Below are positions 39,754 through 51,720 of a stretch of DNA of 64,000 nt, in pieces. The stretch comes from Variovorax paradoxus B4 (GTDB lineage Bacteria; Pseudomonadota; Gammaproteobacteria; Burkholderiales; Burkholderiaceae_C), in the NCBI RefSeq assembly GCF_000463015.1, contig NC_022247.1, positions 2,666,001 through 2,730,000 of the forward strand. The letters are read 5' to 3'. The position numbers were made by a program, and so were the translations under genes. The notes under the pieces were generated by a model, which worked only from the letters and a program-made list of their open reading frames with translations, did no database searches and was not told the DNA's origin. Position 1 is the first letter of the stretch. Every line of letters begins with the position of its first letter.

Positions 39754-39870
39754 CGTGTGATTCTTGAAGAAGTGCGGTGCCGCACGTACAACGGGGCGCC
39801 CCAGCAAGAAGCCGAGATTCTGAAACCCGGCCTTATGGAAGCAAACTATTTTTTGGTTCGCGCTTTATGC

Positions 39871-39934
39871 GGATAAGCTTATTCTTCAATGCCCATGCGG
39901 GTTTCCGGGCGGTTGAATGCTTATTCCGGATAAG
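39871..39934 (-). promoter_or_regulatory. paired palindromes upstream of cysI, possible CysB-type sites
   Basis: GGATAAGCTTATTC (39871-39884) and CTTATTCCGGATAAG (39920-39934) share the TTATTC/ATAAG half-sites known from LysR-type CysB sites. They lie 118 to 181 bases before the cysI start, in an AT-rich stretch. They may activate the cys operon or the unknown gene beyond. The repeats are visible; the regulator is inferred. Confidence 0.5.
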
Positions 39935-40032
39935 GCGCGAGCCCATCGGAGTCGCCTGACCCAGGAATTCTAGGAAGAGATGGATGACCCGGCTGGCGGG
40001 TGCGGAACGAGGCGGCGGGCGCCTCGAACGGT

Positions 40033-40851
40033 TCAGCGCAGCATGGAAGACATCGCCGAACAGCAGTTCAGCATGCGCACCGCGGCCTCTACCGTGTCCG
40101 CGGTGAAACGCAAGGTCACGCCGTCGATGCGTTCGAACGACGGCCACTGGCAGAACAGATCGGCCATGGCCGGCGACTGGGTGCGCAGCGTCACCACCTG
40201 CGGCCCCTTGAAGACCAGCGCAGCGGCGTTGTCCCTGCCGGCCAGCCCTTGCACCACGCCAGCCCGGATGGCCGCGCGCGACTGCTCGGGCGAGAGCGAC
40301 ACGCCGCTGCTGAACCCGGTGGCGCGCTTGGTCTGAACGAAGGTGGCATGCGGAAAGATCGGACGGTTCTCCGCGATGAACACATCGTCCCCGCTGGCCA
40401 TGACCACCGGCGCGCCGTATTCGCCCGCCAGCGCGCCGTAGAGCCCGGCCTCGCCCAGTTCCTGCTCGCCGAGCCGGATGCCGGCAAAGGCAAAGCTGTT
40501 GATGGTGTGGGCGAGGATGCCACGTCCCTGGGCGCGTGAGTGGTAGCCCACCATGCAGACGGCGTCCACGCCTTCCTCGACGCCGGCCACCATGCTCAGG
40601 TAGCGCGGCTTGCCCTGCACCACGCGGGCGCGCGCATCGAGCGCGTCGGGCGGCATGTTGCGAAAGCCGCCATGCGAATCGTTGACCAGCACCTCGGTGG
40701 CGCCGGCCTCGAAGGCGCCGGCAATGGCCGCGTTGGCCTCCTGCGCCATCAGCAGGCGGGCGCGTTCGTACTCGGGGTTGCCCGGCCGGGCCTGCTCGTG
40801 GTGGTAGACGCCCGCAACGCCTTCGATGTCGGTGGAGATCAGGACTTTCAT
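40033..40851 (-). CDS. M55 family D-aminopeptidase, DppA-like
   Basis: 272 residues. Metal and catalytic residues of Bacillus subtilis DppA are at matching positions: Asp8, Glu10 (T-D-I-E-G), His60 (N-D-S-H-G-G), His104 and His115. DppA is a zinc enzyme that removes N-terminal D-amino acids such as D-Ala from D-Ala-D-Ala. Last gene of the operon; its start overlaps the DmpA-like stop by four bases. Confidence 0.9.
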   Translation of the reverse strand: MKVLISTDIEGVAGVYHHEQARPGNPEYERARLLMAQEANAAIAGAFEAGATEVLVNDSHGGFRNMPPDALDARARVVQGKPRYLSMVAGVEEGVDAVCMVGYHSRAQGRGILAHTINSFAFAGIRLGEQELGEAGLYGALAGEYGAPVVMASGDDVFIAENRPIFPHATFVQTKRATGFSSGVSLSPEQSRAAIRAGVVQGLAGRDNAAALVFKGPQVVTLRTQSPAMADLFCQWPSFERIDGVTLRFTADTVEAAVRMLNCCSAMSSMLR

Positions 40852-41921
40852 GGGAGGGGGTGCGGTTGCGCGAAAGAAGAAAGGGAAGAGGGCGGCAGCA
40901 GTTCCGATAGCGCTGCCCGGTGATTGCCATCGCGGCCCGTCACGGCCGTGGCGCGCCAGAGCGCATGCAGGATCGCCTGCTCGGTGCTGTCGGCTGCGGC
41001 CTGGAAGAGGCCGTCGAGCAATCCGTCATGCACCATGGCGAAGGCCGGCATCGGGCGGTCGACGCGATCGGGCACGGTGTAGGCGGTTGAAAAGGCCAGC
41101 ACGATGTCGCCGCTGCCATGGCCGAAGACCGAGCCGGTGCGGGCCAGCCCCGCGGCTGCGCGCAGCGCGAGCCGGCGTAGCTGGCGCGCGTCGAGCGGCG
41201 CATCGGTGGCAACGACGATGATGATCGAGCCCTTCTCGGGCTCCTTGCACTCGGGCGTGTCTTGCGCGGCCAGCCGTTCGCCGACCGGGTGCCCGGCCAG
41301 CACCAGTTGCGGCTGGCGCCCGTAGTTCGCCAGCACCAGCGTGCCCACGGTGTGCAGTTTGTCCTCGGGCGCCGGCACGCGGCGCGATGCGCTGCCGATG
41401 CCGCCCTTGAGCTGGAAGCTCGACATGCCGCGGCCCGCGCCGACCGAGCCCTGCGCGAAGCCGGCGCCGGCACTCTCGAGCGCGCGCAGGTAGTCCGCTT
41501 CCGTGACCGCCAGCCGCTGGATGTCGTTGAGAAAGCCGTCGTTGCACTCGAAGACCAGCGGATTCACCGTCGGCAGCGATCGGCCGCTCTCGGGGTTGGC
41601 CGCAACGCAATGGCGGATCTGCGCCGTCGCCACTGTGCCGACCGAGAAAGTGTTGGTCAGCGCAATCGGCGTCTCCAGCACACCGAGCTCTTCGAGCTGC
41701 ATCAGCCCCACGCTCTTGCCGAAGCCGTTGAGCACCACGGCGGCGGCCGGTACCTTGTCGCGGAACGGATCACCCGCATGCGGACGGATCACCGTCACGC
41801 CCGTCTGCACGCCTGCGTCGTCGAGCGTCTGGTGGCCGACCGCGACGCCTTCGACGTCGGTGATGGCATTGCGCGTGCCTTGGAGCAGGAGGCCGATGTG
41901 GGGCAGGGTGTTCGCTGGCAT
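40848..41921 (-). CDS. P1 family aminopeptidase, DmpA-like (L-aminopeptidase/D-amidase/D-esterase)
   Basis: 357 residues. N-terminal-nucleophile fold with self-processing expected at Gly231-Ser232 (E-K-G-S-I-I-I-V-V-A-T-D-A-P-L), the Ser becoming the nucleophile. Family members release L- or D-amino acids or act on beta-amino peptides. No signal peptide, so cytoplasmic. Start ATG at 41921, ten bases after the gsiD-like stop. Confidence 0.9.
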   Translation of the reverse strand: MPANTLPHIGLLLQGTRNAITDVEGVAVGHQTLDDAGVQTGVTVIRPHAGDPFRDKVPAAAVVLNGFGKSVGLMQLEELGVLETPIALTNTFSVGTVATAQIRHCVAANPESGRSLPTVNPLVFECNDGFLNDIQRLAVTEADYLRALESAGAGFAQGSVGAGRGMSSFQLKGGIGSASRRVPAPEDKLHTVGTLVLANYGRQPQLVLAGHPVGERLAAQDTPECKEPEKGSIIIVVATDAPLDARQLRRLALRAAAGLARTGSVFGHGSGDIVLAFSTAYTVPDRVDRPMPAFAMVHDGLLDGLFQAAADSTEQAILHALWRATAVTGRDGNHRAALSELLPPSSLSSFAQPHPLP

Positions 41922-41931
41922 GAAGATGGGA

Positions 41932-42852
41932 TTATTCGCGGTCGATCTTCGGATCGAGCGCGTCGCGCAGTGCATCGCCGAGCAGGTTGAACGCCAGCAC
42001 GGTGAAGAAGATGGCCAGGCTCGGGAACAGCGCCACGTGCGGCGAGGTCACCATGTCGGCGCGGGCTTCGCTGAGCATGGCGCCCCATTCGGGCGTTGGC
42101 GGCTGCGCGCCCATGCCGAGGAACGAGAGGCTGGCGGCCGTGATGATCGAGGTGCCCACGCGCATCGAGAAGTACACGACGATGGACGAGATGGTGCCCG
42201 GCAGGATGTGCCGCACGATGATGGTCCAGTCCGACGCGCCGATGCTGCGTTCGGCCTCGATGTAGGTCTGCTGCTTGAGTACCAGCGTGTTGCCGCGCAC
42301 CAGGCGCGCGAAGGCCGGCACGCTGAACACCGACACCGCCACCACCACATTGGTCATGCTGCTGCCGAGAATGGCGACCACGCCGAGCGCCAGAAGAATG
42401 CCGGGGAAGGCAAAGAGCACGTCGGAGATCCGCATCACGATGCGGTCCCACCAGCCTTCGTAGTAGCCCGCGAGCAGGCCGAAGGCCGTGCCGACGAAGC
42501 CGCCCACCAGCACCGACAGGAAGCCGGCCATCAGCGAAATGCGTGCACCCATCAGGATGCGGCTGAAGATGTCGCGGCCCAGCGGATCGACGCCGAACCA
42601 GTGCGTGGCCGAAGGCCCCGTGTTCAGCATGTCGTAGTCGAAGAAGTTCTCCGCGTCGAAGGGCACGATCCACGGCGCGAACACCGCGACGAACACCAGC
42701 AGCAGCACGAACAGCGCCGCGACGATGCCCACGGGCTGCTTCTTGAAGCGGCGCCAGCATTCGCCCCAGGGCGTGCGGACCTTGCCCGCGGTTTGAACCG
42801 CCACGATGGGCGGAGCGATCGATTCGGCAGTCACGCCGGTGGCTTGCGTCAT
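41932..42852 (-). CDS. gsiD: peptide ABC transporter permease, GsiD/DppC type
   Basis: 306 residues, six membrane helices, with an N-terminal OppC-like extension and the EAA-type motif in the cytoplasmic loop ([14 protein letters not shown]). Second permease of the transporter; it lies ten bases after gsiC. Confidence 0.92.
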   Translation of the reverse strand: MTQATGVTAESIAPPIVAVQTAGKVRTPWGECWRRFKKQPVGIVAALFVLLLVFVAVFAPWIVPFDAENFFDYDMLNTGPSATHWFGVDPLGRDIFSRILMGARISLMAGFLSVLVGGFVGTAFGLLAGYYEGWWDRIVMRISDVLFAFPGILLALGVVAILGSSMTNVVVAVSVFSVPAFARLVRGNTLVLKQQTYIEAERSIGASDWTIIVRHILPGTISSIVVYFSMRVGTSIITAASLSFLGMGAQPPTPEWGAMLSEARADMVTSPHVALFPSLAIFFTVLAFNLLGDALRDALDPKIDRE

Positions 42853-42862
42853 GTCGGCTGCC

Positions 42863-43783
42863 TTACTTGTAGCGGATGGTGGGGTTGATGTAGCCGTACA
42901 GCACGTCCACCACCAGATTGATCAGGATGAATTCGAGCGAGAACAGCAGCACCAGCGTCTGGATCACGGGGTAGTCGCGCATCTGCACGGCATCGACCAG
43001 GAGGCGGCCGAGGCCCGGCCAGTTGAAGACGGCCTCGACCAGGATCGAGCCGCCCAGCAGGAAGCCGAACTGCAGGCCCATCATCGTGACCACCGGGATC
43101 AGCGCGTTGCGCAGGCAGTGCTTGATGATGACGGTGCGCTCGCGCACGCCCTTGGCACGCGCGGTGCGAACGAAATCTTCCTGGATCACCTCGACGAACG
43201 ATGCGCGCGTGAAGCGCGCCATCACCGCGGCCACTGCGGCACCCAGCGTAATCGAAGGCAGGATGTAGTGCTTCCAGCTGCTCGCGCCCACCGTGGGTAG
43301 CCAGCCGAGCTGGACCGAGAAGATCTGCATCAGCAGCATGCCCAGGGCAAATGCCGGAAAGGAGATGCCCGACACGGCCAGCGTCATGCCGAGCCGGTCG
43401 GGCCATTGGTTGCGGAACACGGCGGAGACGATGCCGATGCCCATGCCGAAGATCACGGCCCACACCATGCTGGTGATGGTCAGCATCACCGTCGGGAAGA
43501 AGCGCTCGCCGATCTCCATCGACACCGGCCGCCGCGTGCGGATCGAGGTGCCGAAGTCGCCTTGCAGCATGTGGGTGAAGAAGCTCACGAACTGCTGCGG
43601 CAGCGGCTTGTCGAGCCCGAGTTCTGCGCGAACCATGGCGATGGTCTGTTCGTCGGCGTCCTGACCCGCGGCAAGGCGCGCCGGATCGCCGGGCAGCATG
43701 TGGACGAACAGGAACACCACCACTGCCACGATAAGCAGCGTGGGGATCAGGCCCAACAGTCGTTTGAGGAAGTAATTCAGCAT
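42863..43783 (-). CDS. gsiC: peptide ABC transporter permease, GsiC/DppB type
   Basis: 306 residues, six membrane helices, starting [15 protein letters not shown] and ending with the typical [13 protein letters not shown]. The EAA loop is [10 protein letters not shown]. Forms the membrane channel with GsiD. Confidence 0.93.
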   Translation of the reverse strand: MLNYFLKRLLGLIPTLLIVAVVVFLFVHMLPGDPARLAAGQDADEQTIAMVRAELGLDKPLPQQFVSFFTHMLQGDFGTSIRTRRPVSMEIGERFFPTVMLTITSMVWAVIFGMGIGIVSAVFRNQWPDRLGMTLAVSGISFPAFALGMLLMQIFSVQLGWLPTVGASSWKHYILPSITLGAAVAAVMARFTRASFVEVIQEDFVRTARAKGVRERTVIIKHCLRNALIPVVTMMGLQFGFLLGGSILVEAVFNWPGLGRLLVDAVQMRDYPVIQTLVLLFSLEFILINLVVDVLYGYINPTIRYK

Positions 43784-43864
43784 GGGGTGCGGTTGTCGCG
43801 AGCGGGCGATGGCGGCATGCCATCGCCCGTCGGACAGTCAGTCAGGAAAACAGGGAGCTGGCGA

Positions 43865-45418
43865 TCAATTCGACACTGCAATAGCGTCGATGTTGATGTT
43901 GCCGTCAGGCATCACGAACACACCCGACAGGCGCTTGGCGTGTGCCGACAGGTTTTGCTCGGTAACCAGCGGCACGCGCGGCAGGTCCTTGCGGATTTCT
44001 TCCTGCGCGGTCTTGTAGAGCGCGGCCTTTTCCTTGTCGTCCACGGTGATCAGCGCCTTGGCGAGCGCGTTGTCCACCACTTCGCTCTTGTAGAACGACA
44101 TGTTGTTGAGCTTCGGCGCCCAGGCTTCCGAGGCGAACAGCGGACGCAGGCCCCAGTCGGCTTCACCCGTGGACGACGACCAGCCCGTGTAGTACATGCG
44201 AACCTTGGCCGTCTTGGCATCTGGCCATGCGTCGACCATCTCGGTGCGTTGGCCCACTTCGAGCGCCTGCACCTGCAGCTTGATGCCCACTTGCGCGAGC
44301 TGCTGCTGCACGAACTGGATGGTCTTCTGGCTGGTCGTGTTGTTGTAGGCGCTCCACAGCACCGACTCGAAGCCGTCCGGATAGCCGGCTTCCTTCAGCA
44401 GCTCCTTGGCCTTCTTCACATCGTAGGGAATGGGCGCCATCTTCTCGGCGTACTTCACGCCCTGCGGCACCACGCCCTGCGCGGGGAAGGCATAGCCGCC
44501 GAACGCGACCTTGGCCAGCGCTTCCTTGTTGATGGCGTAGCCGATGGCTTCACGCACCTTCGGGTTGTCGTAGGGCTTCTGCAGCATGTTGAAAGCCAGG
44601 AAGCGCGTGATGATCGAAGGGATGGCCACCACTTCGAGCTTCTCGCTCTTCTTCAGCAAGTCGGCCTGCTCGTAGGGAATGGGGAAGGCAAAGTCGGCCT
44701 CGCCGGTCTGCAGCATGGCGGCGCGCGTGTTGTTCTCGAGCACCGGCTTCCACTGCAGGTTGTCGATCTTCGGATAGCCCTTCTTCCAGTAGCCGTCGAA
44801 CTTCTTGGCCTTGACGGCTTCGGTCTGCTTCCACTCGACGAACTCGAAGGGGCCGGTGCCCACGGGATGGAAGGCGATGTCCTTGCTGCCCCACTTCTTC
44901 AGCGCGGTGGGCGAGATCATCGCGGCCGAGGCGTGGGCCAGCGAGTTGATGAAGGGACCGAAGGGCTCCTTCAGCGTGATGCGCACGGTGGTGGGGTTCA
45001 GCGCCTCGACCTTGCCCACGCGGTTGAACTGGTTGTAGCGCAGCAGCTTGTTGTCCTGGTTCAGCACGCGGTCGAGCGACACCTTCACCGCCTCGGCGTT
45101 GAAGTCGGTGCCGTCGTGGAATTTCACGCCGGTGCGCAGCTTGATGGTGTAGACCAGGCCGTCCTTCGACACCTCATAGCCTTCGGCCAGCACGTTCTGG
45201 ACCTTCAGGTCCTTGTCGAACTGGAACAGGCCTTCATAGAAGGTCTTGGTCACGGCCGTGGTGATGGTGGTGTTGGTGTTGTACGGGTCCAGCGTTTCGG
45301 GCTGGTAGCCGATCGACAGCACCACGTCTTTTGCGGCCAATGCCGTGCCCGATGCAGCCAGCGCGGCCAGGCCCAGCAGTGCCGATGCCCATCGCAGGGA
45401 GGAAGAAGATTGCTTCAT
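43865..45418 (-). CDS. gsiB: peptide/glutathione ABC transporter substrate-binding protein
   Basis: 517 residues, SBP family 5, with a signal peptide (about residues 1-28, cut after A-L-A). Closest in length and order to GsiB of the E. coli glutathione importer (512 residues). Ligand could be glutathione, isoaspartyl or other short peptides. The stop is followed by 80 bases before gsiC. Confidence 0.92.
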   Translation of the reverse strand: MKQSSSSLRWASALLGLAALAASGTALAAKDVVLSIGYQPETLDPYNTNTTITTAVTKTFYEGLFQFDKDLKVQNVLAEGYEVSKDGLVYTIKLRTGVKFHDGTDFNAEAVKVSLDRVLNQDNKLLRYNQFNRVGKVEALNPTTVRITLKEPFGPFINSLAHASAAMISPTALKKWGSKDIAFHPVGTGPFEFVEWKQTEAVKAKKFDGYWKKGYPKIDNLQWKPVLENNTRAAMLQTGEADFAFPIPYEQADLLKKSEKLEVVAIPSIITRFLAFNMLQKPYDNPKVREAIGYAINKEALAKVAFGGYAFPAQGVVPQGVKYAEKMAPIPYDVKKAKELLKEAGYPDGFESVLWSAYNNTTSQKTIQFVQQQLAQVGIKLQVQALEVGQRTEMVDAWPDAKTAKVRMYYTGWSSSTGEADWGLRPLFASEAWAPKLNNMSFYKSEVVDNALAKALITVDDKEKAALYKTAQEEIRKDLPRVPLVTEQNLSAHAKRLSGVFVMPDGNINIDAIAVSN

Positions 45419-45503
45419 GAAAAGAAACTCCGGTCGGTTCGAGAAAAAAGCAGGAGGGCCTGCGGGTTGAAAAATCAGTTGGCGCCGACGATGGCGTGAA
45501 GGA

Positions 45504-47381
<1,878 letters not shown>

Positions 47382-47413
47382 GGGAGTGCGAAAGGAAGAG
47401 GGGCGCGTGCGCG

Positions 47414-48376
47414 TCAGGCGAAGATGGCTGTTGCGGGTGCTTCGTCGCCGCGCGCGTGGCCGCGGTACATGCCTTCGGTGTTGAAGGCGAGGCTCAGGTT
47501 GCCGTGGCGGTCGATGGCAATCAGCCCGCCGGTGCCGCCGATGGCGGGCAGCGACTGGTGCACCACGGCGTGCGTGGCGGCTTCGAGCGTGGCGCCGCCG
47601 TAGGCCATGCGGGCGCAGACGTCGTGGGCGGCCGCCACGCGGATGAACATTTCGCCGCTGCCGGTGCAAGAAACGGCAGCCGTGCGGTCGTCGGCATAGG
47701 TGCCGGCGCCGATCAGCGGCGAATCGCCGATGCGGCCGACGCGCTTGTTGGTCATGCCGCCGGTCGAAGTGGCCGCCGCAAGATGGCCGTGCATGTCGAG
47801 TGCGACCGCACCCACGGTGCCGAACTTCTTGCCTTCGTCGAGCGGCGGCGTCATGGCCGCGCCTTCGTGATCGGTCACCACGCGGCCGGTGTCGCGCACG
47901 CGGTAGAGCTGCTGGCGCCGCGCCTCGGTGGAGAAGAAGAAGGGCTCGACCATTTCCAGGCCGTGCTCGCGCGCGAAGGCTTCGGCGCCGGCGCCGGCCA
48001 GCAGCACGTGAGCGCCGTCTTCCAGCACGGCCCGCGCGGCGCGCACCGGGCGGCGGACGTGGCAGACGCCGGCAATGGCGCCGGCCGCGAGCGTGGCGCC
48101 GTCCATCACGGCGGCATCGAGTTCGTGGGTTTCCTCGTGCGTGAACACTGCCCCGTGGCCCGCGTTGAAGAGCGGGCACTCTTCGAGCAGCTCGACCGCG
48201 AGGCAGGTCGCGTCGAGCGCGGATGCGCCCTTGAGCAATTGCGCCTGCGCGGCCTGCACGATTTTGCGCAAGGCGTCGTGGTAGGCCTGCGCCTGCGTCG
48301 CGCTGGTGGTGGTGGCGCTGATGGTGCCGGCGCCACCGTGGATGGCGATGACGGGCGTGATGCTGTTGTTCTTCAT
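47414..48376 (-). CDS. iaaA: isoaspartyl peptidase / L-asparaginase, plant type
   Basis: 320 residues, Ntn-hydrolase that cuts itself before Thr187 (F-G-T-V-G-A-V) and then hydrolyses beta-aspartyl dipeptides. The substrate-binding segments [13 protein letters not shown] and G-T-G-G-L are present. In E. coli iaaA also heads the gsiABCD operon. Its start overlaps the rpiR-type stop by four bases. Confidence 0.94.
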   Translation of the reverse strand: MKNNSITPVIAIHGGAGTISATTTSATQAQAYHDALRKIVQAAQAQLLKGASALDATCLAVELLEECPLFNAGHGAVFTHEETHELDAAVMDGATLAAGAIAGVCHVRRPVRAARAVLEDGAHVLLAGAGAEAFAREHGLEMVEPFFFSTEARRQQLYRVRDTGRVVTDHEGAAMTPPLDEGKKFGTVGAVALDMHGHLAAATSTGGMTNKRVGRIGDSPLIGAGTYADDRTAAVSCTGSGEMFIRVAAAHDVCARMAYGGATLEAATHAVVHQSLPAIGGTGGLIAIDRHGNLSLAFNTEGMYRGHARGDEAPATAIFA

Positions 48377-49338
48377 GAGGAGGCTTTCTTCTTTTTCTTG
48401 GCGGCGCCGGCCGGTGCCGCGCCAGCGGGCAGTGCCGAGGAGACTTCCGCCCGCGGCAGGCCCTGCGCGCCATGCAGCCACGGCCGAACCGCCTGCAGGA
48501 TGCGGCTCGCGGACTGCACCGCGCGGGGCGCACGCAGCGCCACCGCGCTGGTCAGCGCCTCGATCAAGGCCAGCACGCTGGTTTCGCAGTTCGGCCGGTA
48601 GCTGGTTTCGGTCTGGCAATAGAGCACCACGTCGGCCAGCGGCGCCAGCGGCGAACTCGGGCGGTCGGTCAGCGCCAGCACGGCGCAGCCCTGGCCCTTG
48701 GCGATCTGCGCCAGCGCCACCGTATCGGTGAGGTAGCGCGGAAAGGTCAAGCCGATGAACAGGTCCTGCGGGCCGGCATGCATCAGCGTGCGCGCCGCAT
48801 GCGTGACGCCGCTGACGCTCGACAGCATCCGCACGTCGTTGCAGCTGCCGTCGAGCCCGTGCTGCAACAGCCCCGCGAGCCAGGCGCTGGCGCCGAAGCC
48901 ACCGATGTAAATCGAGCGCGCCTTCAGGATGCGCTGCACCGCGGCTTCGCAGGCGGCGTAGTCCAGCGACTGGCGCGTGGCTTCGATGTTGCGGCGGCTC
49001 TCGTCGAGCGCCGTGGCGAACACTTCGGCCACCGTGGTCGGATGCTCCAGGTTGCCGCGCAGCCGTTCCACCGGCGCCACCAGCGATTCGAAGCCGCGCA
49101 CGAGCTCGGCGCGAAAGGTGGCGTAGCCGTCGAAGTCCAGCGCGCGCGCGAAACGGTTGGCCGTGGCCACCGATACGCCCACCGCGGCCGCGAGCTCGTC
49201 GATGGGCAGCGTGGCGACCTGCAGCGGGTGCTCCAGCACGAAGTCGGCCACCTGGCGGTGCGAGCGCGTCAGCCGCGGCAGCGCCTGCGCAATGCGCTGG
49301 GCCACGGTGGTGCCTGGGGTGTCGACGTGGGTGCTCAT
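48373..49338 (-). CDS. MurR/RpiR family transcriptional regulator
   Basis: 321 residues. N-terminal RpiR helix-turn-helix (about residues 5-80; [21 protein letters not shown]) and a SIS domain (about residues 125-265) that usually binds a phosphorylated sugar. The last 30 residues are low-complexity and Lys-rich. It heads the leftward peptide operon, with a strong palindrome upstream that is probably its own operator. Confidence 0.92.
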   Translation of the reverse strand: MSTHVDTPGTTVAQRIAQALPRLTRSHRQVADFVLEHPLQVATLPIDELAAAVGVSVATANRFARALDFDGYATFRAELVRGFESLVAPVERLRGNLEHPTTVAEVFATALDESRRNIEATRQSLDYAACEAAVQRILKARSIYIGGFGASAWLAGLLQHGLDGSCNDVRMLSSVSGVTHAARTLMHAGPQDLFIGLTFPRYLTDTVALAQIAKGQGCAVLALTDRPSSPLAPLADVVLYCQTETSYRPNCETSVLALIEALTSAVALRAPRAVQSASRILQAVRPWLHGAQGLPRAEVSSALPAGAAPAGAAKKKKKASS

Positions 49339-49393
49339 GGGGCGGGCGATGCACCTGGATGGGTACAGGTCATGAAAATAGATTTACAAATAT

Positions 49394-49420
49394 ATGACAG
49401 ATAAGAAAATTTTCTGTCAT
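49394..49420. promoter_or_regulatory. operator-like palindrome upstream of the RpiR-type operon
   Basis: ATGACAG (49394-49400) and CTGTCAT (49414-49420) form an inverted repeat around AGAAAATTTTCT (49404-49415), itself a perfect palindrome. AT-rich and 56 bases before the regulator start. A good candidate for RpiR autoregulation of the whole operon. Confidence 0.65.
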
Positions 49421-49617
49421 TTTCGAACAATATTGCAAGTAGCGGGCCAGGAGTGAGCGGCTTTGGCATGGGGAGGCGGGGCGTGTTTCCCTTGCGGGGC
49501 AGCGGGTTCGGGTCCGTCGATGCGCGGCTTTCAGGGATTACCCTGATGTTGTCTTTTCATTCCCGCAGACGGGGAATTTCGGGGAATGGTCGCTGCGGCC
49601 CCACGAAACCGGGCGCA

Positions 49618-50608
49618 ATGAAGCCGAACGAATTAACCGCAGTGCCCCAATCGCATCGCGACATTGACGGCCTTGCCGCGCGCGGTGAGTATCCCGGGCG
49701 GCGTGTCTTGCGCCGGGGAACGAGGAACCACAACACGAGGCTGGAATGGCTTCGCCGCGCGCTCGCGGTGATGGGCTGCTGCGTGATGTTCGCGGGTGTG
49801 TCCGCCTGCGGTGGCGGAGGGGGCGGAGGTGGCGGTGGCCTGCCGATACTCCCGCCGACCGCGGGACCAACGCCCCAGCAGCCGGCACCGACGCCGACAC
49901 CCACCGATCGCGTGGTGTCCGAATCCATCCAATCGGCGTCTACCGGCGCGCCTTACCCCCTTGCCATCTACCTGCCCGGCGGCTGCGACCAGGGCATCGA
50001 CGCTTACCCCGTCATCTATGCCCTCGACGGAGATGCCACCAACGGCCTGCCGCAAACGCGGTTCGCGAATCTCAAGGACATCCTGGTGAAACGCGGAACG
50101 AAAGCCATCTTCGTCGGCATCGGCAACACCGCGCGGCGCCAGGAAGACTGCAACTTTCCCGGTGCCTTCAAATACCACGGATTTCCTCGCAAAGGAGCTG
50201 ATTCCTTTCATCGATTCGAAGTACAGGACCAATCCCAGGAACCGGATGCTCGCGGGCTTGTCGACCAGTGGCAACCTGGCGGCCACGGCACTCTTTCTCG
50301 AGGCGCCGGACAACCTGGTGTTTTCCACCTTCGTGTCCATCGAAGGCGCTTTCTGGCAACAGGAAGCCCAGAACAACGATCTGGAACAGAAGATGTTCGA
50401 TGCGCTGGCGGGCAGGCCGCTGCCTGTCACGTTGATACTGGCCAGCTGCTCCGACGGCTGCAATCAACCCTACGTGAAGCAGCTGTACCAGCGGATGGCC
50501 GCGCGAAACTACGCGGGGCTGCTGCTGCTCAACACGGAGTTCAGCACCACGCACGTGGGTGCCGACGTGCTCGCGTTCGAAGACGCGGTCGTGCGAACCT
50601 ACAAGTAG
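49618..50608 (+). pseudogene. lipoprotein esterase (alpha/beta hydrolase, Fes/IroE-like), frameshifted
   Basis: The reading frame begins before a lipoprotein signal (F-A-G-V-S-A-C, Cys at about 49801) and a Gly run, then a Pro/Thr-rich linker, then the hydrolase domain as far as G-A-F-K-Y-H at about 50178. From there the family pattern (D-F-L-A-K-E-L-I-P-F-I-D) continues in another frame to 50608, with nucleophile segment G-L-S-T-S-G-N. One extra base near 50178-50181 (CCACGGATTT) explains the break. The true start is uncertain: ATG 49618, TTG 49708 or ATG 49771. It may be a real mutation or a sequencing error. Confidence 0.8.
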
Positions 50609-50677
50609 GCGCTGCCGGCTTGACTCTCCCATGGTGTGAAGGCCGAGACTTTGTTCTTTGGCTGAAAGGAGAACTCC

Positions 50678-51136
50678 ATGGAACATCCCACGGCACCGGC
50701 TGCTGCGTCGCGCTTGTCCCTTGCCGACGTTGTTGCGCGGTCTGGCGCATCCGCGCAATTGCTGCGCGATTGCGAGTCGCTCGGGCTGCTCGACGGCATG
50801 GCGTGCACCGAAGAGGACGGCTGTCGCTATGACGAACGCGCCGTGTCGACGCTGCGCTTCGTGCGAAGGGCGCACGCGATGGGTTTCGAAACACCGGAAG
50901 TCGTCGAGCTGCACGCACTGTGGCGCGACGGGCATCGCGCGAGCTTCGACGTGAAGCGCGTCGCACTCGAACGGGCCGACGACCTGGCCCAGCGGATCGA
51001 GGAGTTCGCGCACATGAAGCGCCTGCTGGAGCGCCTGGCCCATTGCTGCGAGGGTGACGATCGCCCGGAATGTCCCATCCTGGATGAGCTGGTCGGGCTT
51101 GAGGGGTTCGCCGGCTGCGAAGCGCGGCGTGGGTAG
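50678..51136 (+). CDS. MerR family regulator, CueR-like metal sensor
   Basis: 152 residues. N-terminal MerR winged helix (residues 13-80), coiled-coil dimer helix, and a C-terminal metal-loop pattern H-C-C-E-G-D-D-R-P-E-C-P-I-L close to the C-P-G-D-D-S-A-D-C-P-I-I of E. coli CueR. This suggests a Cu(I)- or other soft-metal-responsive activator. No copper pump or chaperone gene is adjacent, so the target is elsewhere. The recognition helix is divergent. Confidence 0.85.
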   Translation: MEHPTAPAAASRLSLADVVARSGASAQLLRDCESLGLLDGMACTEEDGCRYDERAVSTLRFVRRAHAMGFETPEVVELHALWRDGHRASFDVKRVALERADDLAQRIEEFAHMKRLLERLAHCCEGDDRPECPILDELVGLEGFAGCEARRG

Positions 51137-51138
51137 GT

Positions 51139-51597
51139 CTACGGCGCCGCCTTTTCCTTCTGCATGAAAACGCTCAACGGATCGTCGGGGTAGTCGCCGA
51201 ACCGCTCGCGCCGGGCGTACCCCGCGCGCGCATAGAACGCGAGCGCCTCGGGCTGGCTCACGCCCGTCTCCAGCCGGAACACGGCGCATCCGCGCGCCGC
51301 CGCTTCGCCCTCGAGAAAACCCAGCACCTTCGCGGCGACGCCTCGCCCGCGGTTCTGCGGCCGCACGTACATGCGCTTGAGTTCGCCGTAGCCGGGGCTC
51401 ATGACCAGGGCACCACAGCCGATGGCCGTGCCCGCCTCGTCGCGCGCGACCGCGAACAGCACGTGAGCCGCCGACAGCGCCGCAATGCCGATGCCGTAGT
51501 GGCTCTCGGGCGGGTACAGCGGCTTCTGGTACGCATCGAGGTCGGCGATGAGCTGGATGACGTCGGGTTGGTCGGGGTTTTCGATCGCGATCTGCAT
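51139..51597 (-). CDS. GNAT family N-acetyltransferase
   Basis: 152 residues with the GNAT acetyl-CoA motif P-Q-N-R-G-R-G-V-A-A-K-V-L (about residues 79-91; R/Q-x-x-G-x-G/A) and a closing E-A-L-A-F-Y-A-R-A-G-Y. Substrate unknown. Its stop lies two bases from the MerR stop (convergent). Confidence 0.9.
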   Translation of the reverse strand: MQIAIENPDQPDVIQLIADLDAYQKPLYPPESHYGIGIAALSAAHVLFAVARDEAGTAIGCGALVMSPGYGELKRMYVRPQNRGRGVAAKVLGFLEGEAAARGCAVFRLETGVSQPEALAFYARAGYARRERFGDYPDDPLSVFMQKEKAAP

Positions 51598-51720
51598 CGC
51601 TCGATCGTATCGAGCCGATGGGGCGCAAAGCCCGGCGCGCGACGTGGTTCCATGCAGCGGCCAACAATGGATGCGTCATTCATCTTGTTCGTTGGTTCAT
51701 TCGACTGAAGGAGCAGCACC

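Noticed and set aside
49801..49860. Gly run (GGN repeats) as a microsatellite or phase-variable tract
   Set aside because: The codons vary (GGC, GGT, GGA, GGG), so there is no clean repeat unit; it reads as a lipoprotein linker.
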